Position numbers and translations under genes: made by a program
Notes under the pieces: generated by a model
Seen by the model: only the letters and a program-made list of their open reading frames with translations
Databases searched by the model: none
What the model was told of the DNA's origin: nothing
Shown: piece after piece, positions 9,444 through 17,368 of the stretch
Layout: every line of letters begins with the position of its first letter
Numbering within the stretch: the stretch's first letter is position 1
Assembly: GCA_035568175.1 (NCBI GenBank)
Contig: DATMON010000005.1
Coordinates: forward strand, 124,001-188,000
Direction of reading: 5' to 3'
DNA: 64,000 nt
Source of the DNA: AV40 sp035568175
GTDB taxonomy: Bacteria > Verrucomicrobiota > Verrucomicrobiia > Chthoniobacterales > UBA10450

Positions 9444-12400
9444 TCAGCTACAGCCCTGGCTTGTGCCGCACTCGGTGCAGACCCCACAAGCGCCAGCCCG
9501 AATCACTTTGTCGCTGCCGCAATGCGAACAGATGATGTCCATGAACATGTTCCCGAGCGCTTCCTGCACACGGTCGGCGTGACTGTGGCCATTGCCCGTT
9601 ACCTGCGGCTCCCCGTCGTTCGAAGAATGGCTTGTGATCACATCGATCAATTCCCTTTCACCCGTGCGCGCTAAATCCGAGACCGGCCGGTTGAGCGCCT
9701 TCTTTTCCATCTCCCCAATTTCTTTCATCGGCAATTCTGTTTGTCCGCGGCTCGGTGAAGTCGCTTCCTTGTAGCCTTTGATGAATTGGCAGGCGAGCCA
9801 GCGGAAAACGTAGTCGGTAATGCTGGTCGCGTTTCGAATGTCAGGATTTTTGGTGAAACCGCTCGGTTCGAACCGTTGGTAAGCGAATTTCTTTGCCAAA
9901 CTTTCCAGTGGCACACCGTACTGGAGCGCAATCGATGTCAATGTGCCGACCGTGTCCATTAATCCGCCGATCGTGCTGCCTTCCTTCGACATCGTTATGA
10001 ACAATTCGCCCGGCTGGCCGTCTTCGTACAAGCCAACCGTGATATAACCTTCGTGTCCGGCAATCTCGAACCGGTGGGTTAACGACATCCGTGTGTCCGG
10101 CATCCGATGACGCAGCGGTTTGTCGATCTTCCCGCGCAGCATCGTTAACTCTTCTTCAAGCTCGAGAATCCGTTTCTGAAAATCTTCGCGATCAATCGTG
10201 ATATCGAGCGCAACATCGACATCTTCCGTGGTGCCGCCCATGTCGCGGGTCTTGCGCGTGTTTAGCGGCGCTGAGCGTTTCGATCCCTCGCGATAAATCG
10301 CGATCGACTTCAATCCCAGCCGCCAACCTTCGATGTAGCTGTTCATGATGTCCTCGACTGTTGCTGCTTCCGGCAGATTCACAGTTTTAGAAATCGCGCC
10401 GCTCAAGAACGGTTGCGCCGCCGCCATCATCCGGAGATGCGCCATATAATTAAGCGACCGTTCGCCTTTAAATGGTTTGAATGCGCAATCGAAAATCGGC
10501 AAATGCCCCGGTTTCAATCCCGAGAAGATTGTCGATCCATCCGAATCAGTTACGTCTTCGATCGTATCGAAGGCATCGATATGGGCAATGATCCGGTCGA
10601 TCTCTTCCGAATTGTATCCCAGTTTTTCGAGCGCCGGTTTGACCGTTTGATTAACAATTTTCAACATGCCGCCGCCGGCGAGCAGTTTGTATTTCACCAG
10701 TGCTATGTCCGGTTCGATGCCGGTGGTATCGCAATCCATTAGAAAACTGATCGTTCCTGTCGGGGCGAGCACCGTCACCTGCGCGTTGCGATAACCGTGA
10801 CGCTTGCCCAAATCACCCGCGCGCTTCCAGGTCTTGCCCGCTTCCTTTTTTAAATAAGCGAATTCTTTGACATCGGGAATCTCGTTCACCGCGCAACGAT
10901 GCAGATCGATGACTTCAAGCATCGAAGCGACATTGCTTTTTGCGACCGGTTTTGGAACGCCGCTGCAGCGCGCTTCCTTGTAACCGGGAAATGCTCCTGT
11001 CGCTTGCGCCATTCGCGCGCTTTGTTCGTAAGCCTCACCGGTCATTATCGCGGTGACCGCGCCGCAAAGCGCGCGGCCTTCCACGCTGTCGTAGCCGTAG
11101 CCATAACTCATCACCAACGAACCGAGATTGGCGTAGCCAAGCCCAAGCGTCCGGAAAATGTGGGAGTTTTCCGCGATCTCCCTGATCGGGTAACTCGCAT
11201 TATCGACGATGATTTCTTGCGCGGTAATGAAAATCCGCACCGCGGCCTTGAATCGTTCGACGTCGAACTCACCATCGGGCGTTTTGAATTTGAGCAGATT
11301 TAGCGACGCCAGATTGCAGGCCGTATTATCGAGAAACAGATATTCGCTGCACGGATTGGTGGAATTTTGCCGTCCGGTGCCTTTGCAGGTGTGCCATTTG
11401 TGAATCGTGGTGTCAAACTGCATCCCGGGATCGCCGCAAATGTGCGTGCCTTCGGAGATTTTTCGCAATAATGTCCGCGCTTCTTTGCGATCGCACGGTT
11501 GACCATCGGTCACGCGGCGCGTCCACCATTCGCGACCTTCGAGCGCCGCTTCCATGAACTCGTCGCTCACTCGCACACTCAGGTTTTCGTTTTGATACAT
11601 GACCGAGCCGTAAGCGTCGCCGTTGTAACTGCCGTCATAACCCTGCTCGATCAGCGCCCACGCTTTTTTCTCTTCCTTCTGCTTGGCGTCGATGAACTCC
11701 TCAATGTCAGGATGCCAATCTTTGAGGGTGTTCATCTTGGCGGCGCGGCGGGTCTTGCCGCCGCTCTTCACCACATTCGCGACTTGATCGTAGACTTTGA
11801 GAAACGAGAGCGGACCGCTCGGCTTGCCGCCGCCGCTCAGTTTTTCTTTGGTCGATCTTAACGTCGAGAGATCGGTGCCGGTGCCGCTGCCGTACTTAAA
11901 GAGCATGGCTTCACTTGTCGCCAGCCGCATGATGTCTTCCATCGTGTCGCCCACGTCTTGAATGAAACAAGCGCTGCCTTGCGGATATTCGTACTGGGTC
12001 GGTGCCCGTTCGGCTTTCCCGATCTCGCGATTATAAAAGTAATTTCCGGCGCCAGCGTTCTTGCCAATACCGTACTCGTGATACAACCCGACATTGAACC
12101 AGACCGGTGAATTGAACGCGCCGTGTTGGTTCAAACAAAGCCACGTCAGTTCGTCGTAAAAAACCTCTGCCGCTTCCGCGTCGGCGAAATATCCGTCCGC
12201 AATTCCCCAATCGGTCATGGTCCGGGTGACCCGATGAATCAATTGCCGGACTGAACTTTCGCGGCCGCCTTTGTGCGGATCGGTCCCATGCGAGATGTCG
12301 CCATAAAAATATTTCGAGACCGCGATCTTTGTCGCCAGCGCGCTCCAATTCTTTGGCACCTCGACGTTTTCCTGTTTAAAAATAATCTGGCCGCTGTCGT

Positions 12401-12584
12401 CCGTGATCTCCGCCGTTCGATGTTCCCATTCAATCTGATCGAATGGCTTCACCGCCGCGTTGCTGAAAACGCGGTCAAAATACAAACCGCCATTTGTTTT
12501 TTTCACTGACCGATTCTGGCGGCGATCAGCTTTGCGCGGTTTGTTTAGAGCAGAAGGCGGGATTCCGGGTTTGAGTTGGATCAT
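9444..12584 (-). CDS. nrdJ: Adenosylcobalamin-dependent (class II) ribonucleotide reductase
   Basis: NrdJ reduces ribonucleotides to deoxyribonucleotides in an oxygen-independent, B12-dependent way. Length (1046 residues) fits the long bacterial class II form. Visible are the first redox Cys in GSACFIQDVGDTMEDI, the active-site segment NPCSEYLFLDNTACNLASLN with the thiyl-radical Cys region, and ATGAFPG and VLAPTGTISFLMDCDT in the barrel. A TSCPD-type C-terminal region follows, ending in a Cys-rich zinc ribbon (CSHCGSD, then CGVCTECGTSQGC). The carboxy-terminal Cys residues likely act in re-reduction by thioredoxin. No class I reductase lies in the window. I found no convincing cobalamin riboswitch upstream. 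Confidence 0.95.
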   Translation of the reverse strand: MIQLKPGIPPSALNKPRKADRRQNRSVKKTNGGLYFDRVFSNAAVKPFDQIEWEHRTAEITDDSGQIIFKQENVEVPKNWSALATKIAVSKYFYGDISHGTDPHKGGRESSVRQLIHRVTRTMTDWGIADGYFADAEAAEVFYDELTWLCLNQHGAFNSPVWFNVGLYHEYGIGKNAGAGNYFYNREIGKAERAPTQYEYPQGSACFIQDVGDTMEDIMRLATSEAMLFKYGSGTGTDLSTLRSTKEKLSGGGKPSGPLSFLKVYDQVANVVKSGGKTRRAAKMNTLKDWHPDIEEFIDAKQKEEKKAWALIEQGYDGSYNGDAYGSVMYQNENLSVRVSDEFMEAALEGREWWTRRVTDGQPCDRKEARTLLRKISEGTHICGDPGMQFDTTIHKWHTCKGTGRQNSTNPCSEYLFLDNTACNLASLNLLKFKTPDGEFDVERFKAAVRIFITAQEIIVDNASYPIREIAENSHIFRTLGLGYANLGSLVMSYGYGYDSVEGRALCGAVTAIMTGEAYEQSARMAQATGAFPGYKEARCSGVPKPVAKSNVASMLEVIDLHRCAVNEIPDVKEFAYLKKEAGKTWKRAGDLGKRHGYRNAQVTVLAPTGTISFLMDCDTTGIEPDIALVKYKLLAGGGMLKIVNQTVKPALEKLGYNSEEIDRIIAHIDAFDTIEDVTDSDGSTIFSGLKPGHLPIFDCAFKPFKGERSLNYMAHLRMMAAAQPFLSGAISKTVNLPEAATVEDIMNSYIEGWRLGLKSIAIYREGSKRSAPLNTRKTRDMGGTTEDVDVALDITIDREDFQKRILELEEELTMLRGKIDKPLRHRMPDTRMSLTHRFEIAGHEGYITVGLYEDGQPGELFITMSKEGSTIGGLMDTVGTLTSIALQYGVPLESLAKKFAYQRFEPSGFTKNPDIRNATSITDYVFRWLACQFIKGYKEATSPSRGQTELPMKEIGEMEKKALNRPVSDLARTGERELIDVITSHSSNDGEPQVTGNGHSHADRVQEALGNMFMDIICSHCGSDKVIRAGACGVCTECGTSQGCS

Positions 12585-12802
12585 GGCGGGAGAGGCTGGT
12601 TAAGGTTGTGAATTAGCGGTGAATTCCTGCCAACAGCCGGGCTAACAACCTGTGAATTCCAGCGCATAACAAGTAATAGCGGAGGCCTTCGGCGGACATA
12701 CAATATGCGGTGCAAAATCGATCCAAATCAAGATGAATTTTGTGACATTTTCGCGCCCCATTCGCTAAATCGCCGACCTGTCCGCGAGGACGGGCTCTGT
12801 AG

Positions 12803-13225
12803 CTACTTCAGCGCTGAAAAGCTAGTGGGGTCCATGAAATACCGGTCGATATGGTTTACCAGCGGTCCGTGCGCCTCCGATTCCGCCTTAACCTTTTGCC
12901 ATTCCGGATCGCCTTGGAAAGCGGCCCAATTTTTCTCGGCTTCTTGCCGGCTGGGATGCTCCAGAATGTAGATAAACAGGTTCTGAGAGCTCGGCGCGTC
13001 TTCGGGCGACCAATAACCGACGCTCTTCATATTGTGCCGCTTGAAGATCGAGTCGGTGTAATTGCCAAATCGAGCCTTTAGAGCATCCATTTTGCCCTCG
13101 TTGACGTGATACAGACGCAGTTCGTAAACGTGGTGTGGGGATTCCGCATTGGATCCTCTGAGCGTGCCCAAGCCGAGCATCACCGCGCCGCCGCAAAGAA
13201 AAGATAGAAGATGGAACATTTTCAT
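12803..13225 (-). CDS. Secreted NIPSNAP-family protein
   Basis: This 140-residue protein begins with a signal peptide (about residues 1-26, MKMFHLLSFLCGG and following). The NIPSNAP-type ferredoxin-like domain starts YELRLYHVNEGKMDALKARF and continues with a conserved HNMKSVGYW block and FIYILEHPS. NIPSNAP domains occur as dimeric alpha-beta barrel proteins; a biochemical role is not established, so only the family is given. It lies between nrdJ and tRNA-Ser and has no obvious operon partner. Confidence 0.8.
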   Translation of the reverse strand: MKMFHLLSFLCGGAVMLGLGTLRGSNAESPHHVYELRLYHVNEGKMDALKARFGNYTDSIFKRHNMKSVGYWSPEDAPSSQNLFIYILEHPSRQEAEKNWAAFQGDPEWQKVKAESEAHGPLVNHIDRYFMDPTSFSALK

Positions 13226-13270
13226 GTCGCCTAAAATACCACAGCGATTAACAAATTAAATTTACGGAGT

Positions 13271-13360
13271 TGGCGGAAGGGGTGGGATTCGAACCCACGG
13301 TGGGTTGCCCCACGCTCGATTTCGAGTCGAGTGCCTTAAACCGGACTCAGCCACCCTTCC
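13271..13360 (-). tRNA. tRNA-Ser (CGA)
   Basis: On the minus strand the gene starts GGAAGGGTGG and ends CCCTTCC, G and an encoded CCA. The 7-bp acceptor stem is perfect. The anticodon stem CTCGA/TCGAG closes the loop CTCGAAA, giving anticodon CGA (Ser, codon UCG). A long variable arm, GTGGGGCAACCCAC, is present as expected for a serine tRNA, and the T arm contains GTTCGAATC. Length with CCA is 90 nt. Confidence 0.95.
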
Positions 13361-13368
13361 ATTTTCGC

Positions 13369-13380
13369 AAGATCGACATC
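13369..13380 (+). repeat. AAGATCGACATC 12-mer, exact intergenic copy
   Basis: Exact copy preceded by GC (GCAAGATCGACATC), 9 nt beyond the 5' end of tRNA-Ser and outside any gene. The following CTGC makes an imperfect inverted repeat GCAAGAT-CGAC-ATCCTGC. Confidence 0.7.
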
Positions 13381-13574
13381 CTGCTGATCGATTCCGAAAA
13401 GAGCGCGTTTATTATGAGGCGACACCGTCGCTTTGCAAATCTCTTGGGAATCTCTGAGCGGTCCTCGCCGGCATTTTTCACGAGACGTTCTTGACTAACT
13501 GCTCCAACGGAAATACACGTCGCCTCGAACAAAGTTGGCTGCGGCATCGTCAATGCTGGTAAACCGAGGGTGCG

Positions 13575-14303
13575 ATGATTAGGGCAAATTGTCGGGCACG
13601 CTTTACCGCCGCGGACTTCGATTTTATTATTCGCACTCTCGCCCGCTCCCGCAGCGACAGCGTTTCGCTAGTCGATCTTTTGAGTGACTCGGAAACGCGC
13701 GATTCCATTCTCGATCACCCGCGCCTGGTCGAGACCATTCTTTCCAATGCGGGGCATCTCCACATCTCGTCGCAGTTTTACTTTTATGTCCTCGCCCGGT
13801 ACGTATTTCAGCAAGCCGGGATCGGCGATCGCAAACTTTGTGATTATGTCGGCTCACTACTCGAAACTTTTTCGCGCACGAATCAATTGCAGAGCCCGGA
13901 CAAGATCGACAACGCCGAAATGATCGGGGCTCGGGAAAGCTTTCGAAGTCGCGCCCACGAATACATTTCCGATATGCTCATCGCGCTCACCCGCGCCACG
14001 CCCGAGCAAACCTTCTTGCTCCGCGCGCACGTCGGAAATTACTCCCTCTTCATCAGTGGCATCTTTCACGAGAATACTCAGCGCCGCAGTCTGCGCGGAG
14101 CGCCCGATATCGAATTTTATGAGCAAGTCGGTCGCATCAATTATCAACTCGTCGCTTCGCACGAAACCGCGCGACGCTGCGAACTCACCGATGTCTTCGC
14201 CGGGTTGGCGAATCGGTTCCACGACATTCGTCTCGCACTCAACGAACTTTCCGATCGCTTGCTTCATCTCGATGAAGATGCGCGACCATCGCTCGTTTTG
14301 TGA
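13575..14303 (+). CDS. Conserved-looking protein of unknown function (first of pair)
   Basis: I do not recognise this 242-residue protein. It is soluble, without signal peptide or membrane segment, and looks almost wholly helical. It has several Arg/Asp/Glu-rich amphipathic stretches and aromatic-rich segments such as SSQFYFYVLARYVFQQAG near residues 65-85. Its start ATG is at 13575. It overlaps the next gene by 4 nt (GTGA), and that gene is also 242 codons and also unknown, so they are probably translated together and may form a complex. The YycJ-type hydrolase gene follows in the same direction 24 nt after the pair. Confidence 0.6.
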   Translation: MIRANCRARFTAADFDFIIRTLARSRSDSVSLVDLLSDSETRDSILDHPRLVETILSNAGHLHISSQFYFYVLARYVFQQAGIGDRKLCDYVGSLLETFSRTNQLQSPDKIDNAEMIGARESFRSRAHEYISDMLIALTRATPEQTFLLRAHVGNYSLFISGIFHENTQRRSLRGAPDIEFYEQVGRINYQLVASHETARRCELTDVFAGLANRFHDIRLALNELSDRLLHLDEDARPSLVL

Positions 14304-15028
14304 ACGAGACGCTCTTCAGCCAGGTCCAAAAGCTTTTCGAGCGCACCTACGCGCGGGTCGGGATCAATCTCGAAGATTGTTTGATTGATCGGCGCCGCTG
14401 CGCGCAGTTGTCCATCTTGGCTGGCAAGTCGGCGCGCGAATTGAGCGAGCTCGCCCGGACATTTCTGCGCACGGCCGACGACCAGCTTTACGTCGGCATT
14501 TATTATTCCCATTGGCTGATCGAACAACTCGAGCGACACGATCCGCGCGCCGGTCTAAGCGATCATAATATCCGCTCGCTCATCACGTTCGTAGAAGAAA
14601 TCAATCACGCGCTCCACGCCGCGCTTCAGTTCAAGAATGGCGCGCGCGAAATCGCATCGGAAGACTTTGCCCGCAATCTCGAGCTCCAGGCCCAGGTCGA
14701 TACCTACCTCGTTCTCCTTTTGTTCGTTGCCTTCTTTCGGAAAACTCAGCGCGTTTCGCGCACAGATCGGAAGTGGCTGCGCCTTCACCTTTTCGCGCGC
14801 CAATGCCCGGAAGCATTTCGCGATCGAAACCTCCGTGCTCGTTATCTCGAAACGACAGAACTTGCTTCAAGCTATACACGTTACCTCGACACGCTCAACG
14901 CGGTTCGCCGTGTTGAAGAAATTCGACGATTCCGTTCGCTCGATTACGATGACAAGAAAAAACGGATTCTGGCATTGCCGGGCGGAGAAATTTTATCGCG
15001 GCGCGTGAATTTAATTTGCGAAAACTGA
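14300..15028 (+). CDS. Conserved-looking protein of unknown function (second of pair)
   Basis: This 242-residue, helix-rich protein starts at a GTG that overlaps the upstream stop codon (GTGA), so translation is probably coupled. Segments include LYVGIYYSHWLIEQL near residues 82-96 and a central hydrophobic stretch TYLVLLLFVAFF near residues 135-146 that might be one buried or membrane-associated helix. The C-terminal part is strongly basic (DDKKKRILALPGGEILSRR). No known domain is recognised. It shares no obvious sequence similarity with its partner although both have the same length. Confidence 0.6.
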   Translation: MNETLFSQVQKLFERTYARVGINLEDCLIDRRRCAQLSILAGKSARELSELARTFLRTADDQLYVGIYYSHWLIEQLERHDPRAGLSDHNIRSLITFVEEINHALHAALQFKNGAREIASEDFARNLELQAQVDTYLVLLLFVAFFRKTQRVSRTDRKWLRLHLFARQCPEAFRDRNLRARYLETTELASSYTRYLDTLNAVRRVEEIRRFRSLDYDDKKKRILALPGGEILSRRVNLICEN

Positions 15029-15051
15029 GACCCGGTCGCTAAATACCGGTC

Positions 15052-15897
15052 GTGTTCAGTTTGACGATGCTTGGGAGCGGCAGTGCCGGCAACAGCGCGC
15101 TCGTCGCGACTGATCATTGCAAAATTCTGATCGATGGCGGACTGAGCGCCCGGCAAATTGCGCTCCGGCTTGAGCAATGCGGCGTAATGCCGGAGCAACT
15201 GGATGGTGTTCTGCTGACCCACGAGCACGGCGATCATGTTTGCGGGCTGGAAGTGCTCTGTCGCAAATTCGCGGTGCCGATTTATGCGAACGCGCAAACG
15301 GCCGAAGCCGTCCGTTGCGATGGCGCCTTGGATCGACATCGCAACTGGCGAATTTTTCGCACCGGCGCCGAGTTCAAGATCTGCGACATCCTAGTACAAA
15401 CTTTCCCGGTGCCGCACGACGCGGTCGATCCCGTCGGCTTCGCGTTTTATGCAGGAGGGAGCGGCCTCGGGTTCATTACCGATTTGGGTTATGCGACCAA
15501 AATGATCGTGGAACGGCTCCGGCAAGTGCACACGCTCGTGATCGAAACCAACCACGACGAAAAACTGCTGCAGAGCGACACTCATCGCCCCTGGCCCGTG
15601 AAACAACGAATCCAGTCGCGCCACGGGCATCTTTCCAATAGCGCGGCTGCCACCGTGATCGAAGAATTGCTTCCCGGAAAAATCGAGCGGGTCGTGCTCG
15701 GACATCTCAGTCGCGATTGCAATACTCCCGCCCTCGCGCTCCAAAGTATTCGCGACGCGCTCGGCAAATCCGGGAAGATCGACATCGAACTCTTTTGCGC
15801 GGGCCAATCGAACATCAGTCCCAGGTTTCGCATCGGCGAAACTGAAGTCGGCGCGTTTCAGTCAACTTTCGAGAACGCATTTTTTCCGGCGGCATGA
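15052..15897 (+). CDS. YycJ/WalJ-type metallo-beta-lactamase-fold hydrolase
   Basis: This is a 281-residue MBL-fold enzyme. After the starting strand LTMLGSGSAGNS comes the metal-binding motif THEHGDH. The later ligands are the His in PVPHDAVDP, the Asp in ITDLGYA and the His in GHLSRDCN. This order matches the YycJ/WalJ group, proposed 5'-3' exonuclease-like enzymes acting in DNA metabolism in Gram-positive bacteria. It starts with GTG at 15052 and its stop overlaps the next gene's ATG by 4 nt. A copy of the 12-mer AAGATCGACATC codes for KIDI near its C-terminus. Confidence 0.85.
   Translation: MFSLTMLGSGSAGNSALVATDHCKILIDGGLSARQIALRLEQCGVMPEQLDGVLLTHEHGDHVCGLEVLCRKFAVPIYANAQTAEAVRCDGALDRHRNWRIFRTGAEFKICDILVQTFPVPHDAVDPVGFAFYAGGSGLGFITDLGYATKMIVERLRQVHTLVIETNHDEKLLQSDTHRPWPVKQRIQSRHGHLSNSAAATVIEELLPGKIERVVLGHLSRDCNTPALALQSIRDALGKSGKIDIELFCAGQSNISPRFRIGETEVGAFQSTFENAFFPAA
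15775..15786 (+). repeat. AAGATCGACATC 12-mer, exact copy
   Basis: Exact copy in frame as KIDI within GKIDIELF, near the C-terminus of the YycJ-type hydrolase gene. Confidence 0.7.
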
Positions 15898-16436
15898 GCG
15901 CGATTGCAGTCGAACAGCGACGGCCAAAGCCGGCCGCCAGAGAAGAAATGAAAATCCGCGACGCGGTGGAGTCGGATTTGCCGGCGATCATTAAAATCTA
16001 CAACGCCGCGGTAGCGACCCGCGTTGCTACTGCGCAACTGGAACCAGTCACGCTGGAAGACCGACGCGGCTGGCTAAAGGAACATTCGACGGATCGACAC
16101 CCCTTTTGGGTTTTGGAAATCGACCGCAAAATCGCCGGCTGGCTCACGTTAAAACCTTTCTTGCCCCGCTGCGCTTATCGCGGGACGGCGGAAGTGAGCG
16201 TTTATGTCGATGAAAAGTTCCGGCGGCGGAGAGTCGGCCGAACATTACTCGGCGAAGCGATCGCGCGCGCTCCCTCTCTTCAAATCAGGGCGATGGTTGG
16301 ACTGATCTTCGCCCACAACGAACCGAGCTTGCGGCTGTTCGAACAACTTGGGTTCGAGCGCTGGGGATTACTTCCGCGTATCGCGCAGCTCGACGATGTG
16401 GAACGCGACCTGACGCTGATGGGTCGCCATGTTTAG
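15894..16436 (+). CDS. GNAT-family N-acetyltransferase (phosphinothricin type)
   Basis: This 180-residue GNAT fold protein has strand-helix IRDAVESDLPAIIKIYNAAV, the substrate region FWVLEIDRKIAGWLTLKPF, and the AcCoA-binding stretch SVYVDEKFRRRRVGRTLL. Next come HNEPSLRLFEQLGFERWG and LPRIAQLDDVERDL. This is the arrangement of phosphinothricin/methionine-sulfoximine acetyltransferase-like proteins, whose natural substrates are often amino-acid analogues. The first ATG overlaps the upstream stop (ATGA); an ATG at 15948 (MKIRDAV) would give a length closer to the family. A degenerate 12-mer starts in its stop codon. Confidence 0.8.
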   Translation: MSAIAVEQRRPKPAAREEMKIRDAVESDLPAIIKIYNAAVATRVATAQLEPVTLEDRRGWLKEHSTDRHPFWVLEIDRKIAGWLTLKPFLPRCAYRGTAEVSVYVDEKFRRRRVGRTLLGEAIARAPSLQIRAMVGLIFAHNEPSLRLFEQLGFERWGLLPRIAQLDDVERDLTLMGRHV

Positions 16437-16444
16437 ATCGACAT
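16435..16444 (+). repeat. Degenerate copy of 12-mer at a stop codon
   Basis: AGATCGACAT, the 10-base core of the repeat, begins inside the TAG stop of the acetyltransferase gene. It is oriented with that gene. Confidence 0.45.
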
Positions 16445-16450
16445 TTCGAC

Positions 16451-16828
16451 TCAGACTTCTTCCGGGCCGACAACGAGATGAACGATGCCGGCGGGATCGG
16501 AGATGAAGAAGCCGTTGAAATCTTCGCGCAGATTTTCCACTTCATCCCGACGCGCGACGCCGTGAATTTTTAGGAACGACGAGGCCGCCTCGGTGTCGTT
16601 GGTCTCGATCTCGAGCCAAATATCGGGATGACTGAGGTTCGGCACCTTGTCGATCCAGAGTCGATTCGGACCAAATTGAAAGATACAACCGTCCGATTCC
16701 TCTTCGATCAACGGAAGCGCGAGCGTGTCGCGATAAAACGCAACCGTTTCCTCATACGTGTGAGCCGGACACTTGATCGCGATGTTCGCGCCGCCGGAAA
16801 ATTGCGGTCCGTCGAGTTTGGCCACCAT
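16451..16828 (-). CDS. VOC (glyoxalase/bleomycin-resistance fold) protein
   Basis: This 125-residue protein has the vicinal-oxygen-chelate fold: ANIAIKCPAHTYEETVAFYR at the start of the first beta-alpha-beta-beta-beta unit, LPLIEEESDGCIFQFG, then IWLEIETND and NGFFISDPAGIVHLVVG in the second unit. The usual first His ligand is replaced by Ala/Lys (IAIK). The second-half residues DPAGI and HLV resemble the typical DPxGN/HL pattern. The substrate is unknown; resistance, isomerase and dioxygenase roles are all possible. It is convergent with the GNAT gene. Confidence 0.75.
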   Translation of the reverse strand: MVAKLDGPQFSGGANIAIKCPAHTYEETVAFYRDTLALPLIEEESDGCIFQFGPNRLWIDKVPNLSHPDIWLEIETNDTEAASSFLKIHGVARRDEVENLREDFNGFFISDPAGIVHLVVGPEEV

Positions 16829-16859
16829 ATTGTCGATCTAAGCTAGCCGTTTCCCGCGG

Positions 16860-17366
16860 TCAAAGATGCTCAAGCAATTTTTGCGCGACCGTTTTCGCCT
16901 TTTCCAATGCAATTGCGTCGTCCACAAAACCGCCGAGACCGATCGTGAGAAAGGCGTTACCTTTCGTGACGTAAAGCATCAGAACACGCGAAGCGAATCC
17001 ACTTTCGCCACCACTGGTGGACATTTGGGCGGCATCGCCGACGCCGGAAATTTTTTCCATCGCGCCGTTCGCCGCGGCCAACAGCTGAAGTTCCTGTTGC
17101 GGACCGATTGCGTTCGGTCCCGGCAGCTGGAGCCGAATGATCAACGATTTGCCGCGGTTAACACTGTAATAATTGCACTTTGAGTAATAACCGTCGGTGC
17201 CGTCGCCGCTGCGCGGGCTCGGATCTTTCACCGGTTCGCCCAAGATGTTGGACGCTTCCGCTTTGTTAATGATTTGCGAAACGTCGGGTCGCGAATCCGC
17301 GGCCACAACCGAATTCGTTAGGCCGGTTACGAGAAAAAGGGCGCCAATCAAGCTTTGGATCGACAT
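16860..17366 (-). CDS. Secreted protein of unknown function
   Basis: This 168-residue protein carries a signal peptide (about residues 1-22, cleavage after VVAAD or so). The mature part includes NKAEASNILGEPVKD, KCNYYSVNRGKSLIIRLQLP and GVGDAAQMSTSGG. The layout (ILGEPV, then YxxCxY, then GVGDxA) is like small lipoprotein/secreted domains seen near DUF3558. I would not assign a function. It sits 2 nt downstream of fumC on the same strand and may be co-transcribed with it. Confidence 0.65.
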   Translation of the reverse strand: MSIQSLIGALFLVTGLTNSVVAADSRPDVSQIINKAEASNILGEPVKDPSPRSGDGTDGYYSKCNYYSVNRGKSLIIRLQLPGPNAIGPQQELQLLAAANGAMEKISGVGDAAQMSTSGGESGFASRVLMLYVTKGNAFLTIGLGGFVDDAIALEKAKTVAQKLLEHL

Positions 17367-17368
17367 CT

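Noticed and set aside
12585..12802. Cobalamin riboswitch or NrdR box before nrdJ
   Set aside because: I found neither the B12-box pattern nor a convincing pair of NrdR sites; the AT-rich ACATACAATATG has only weak likeness.
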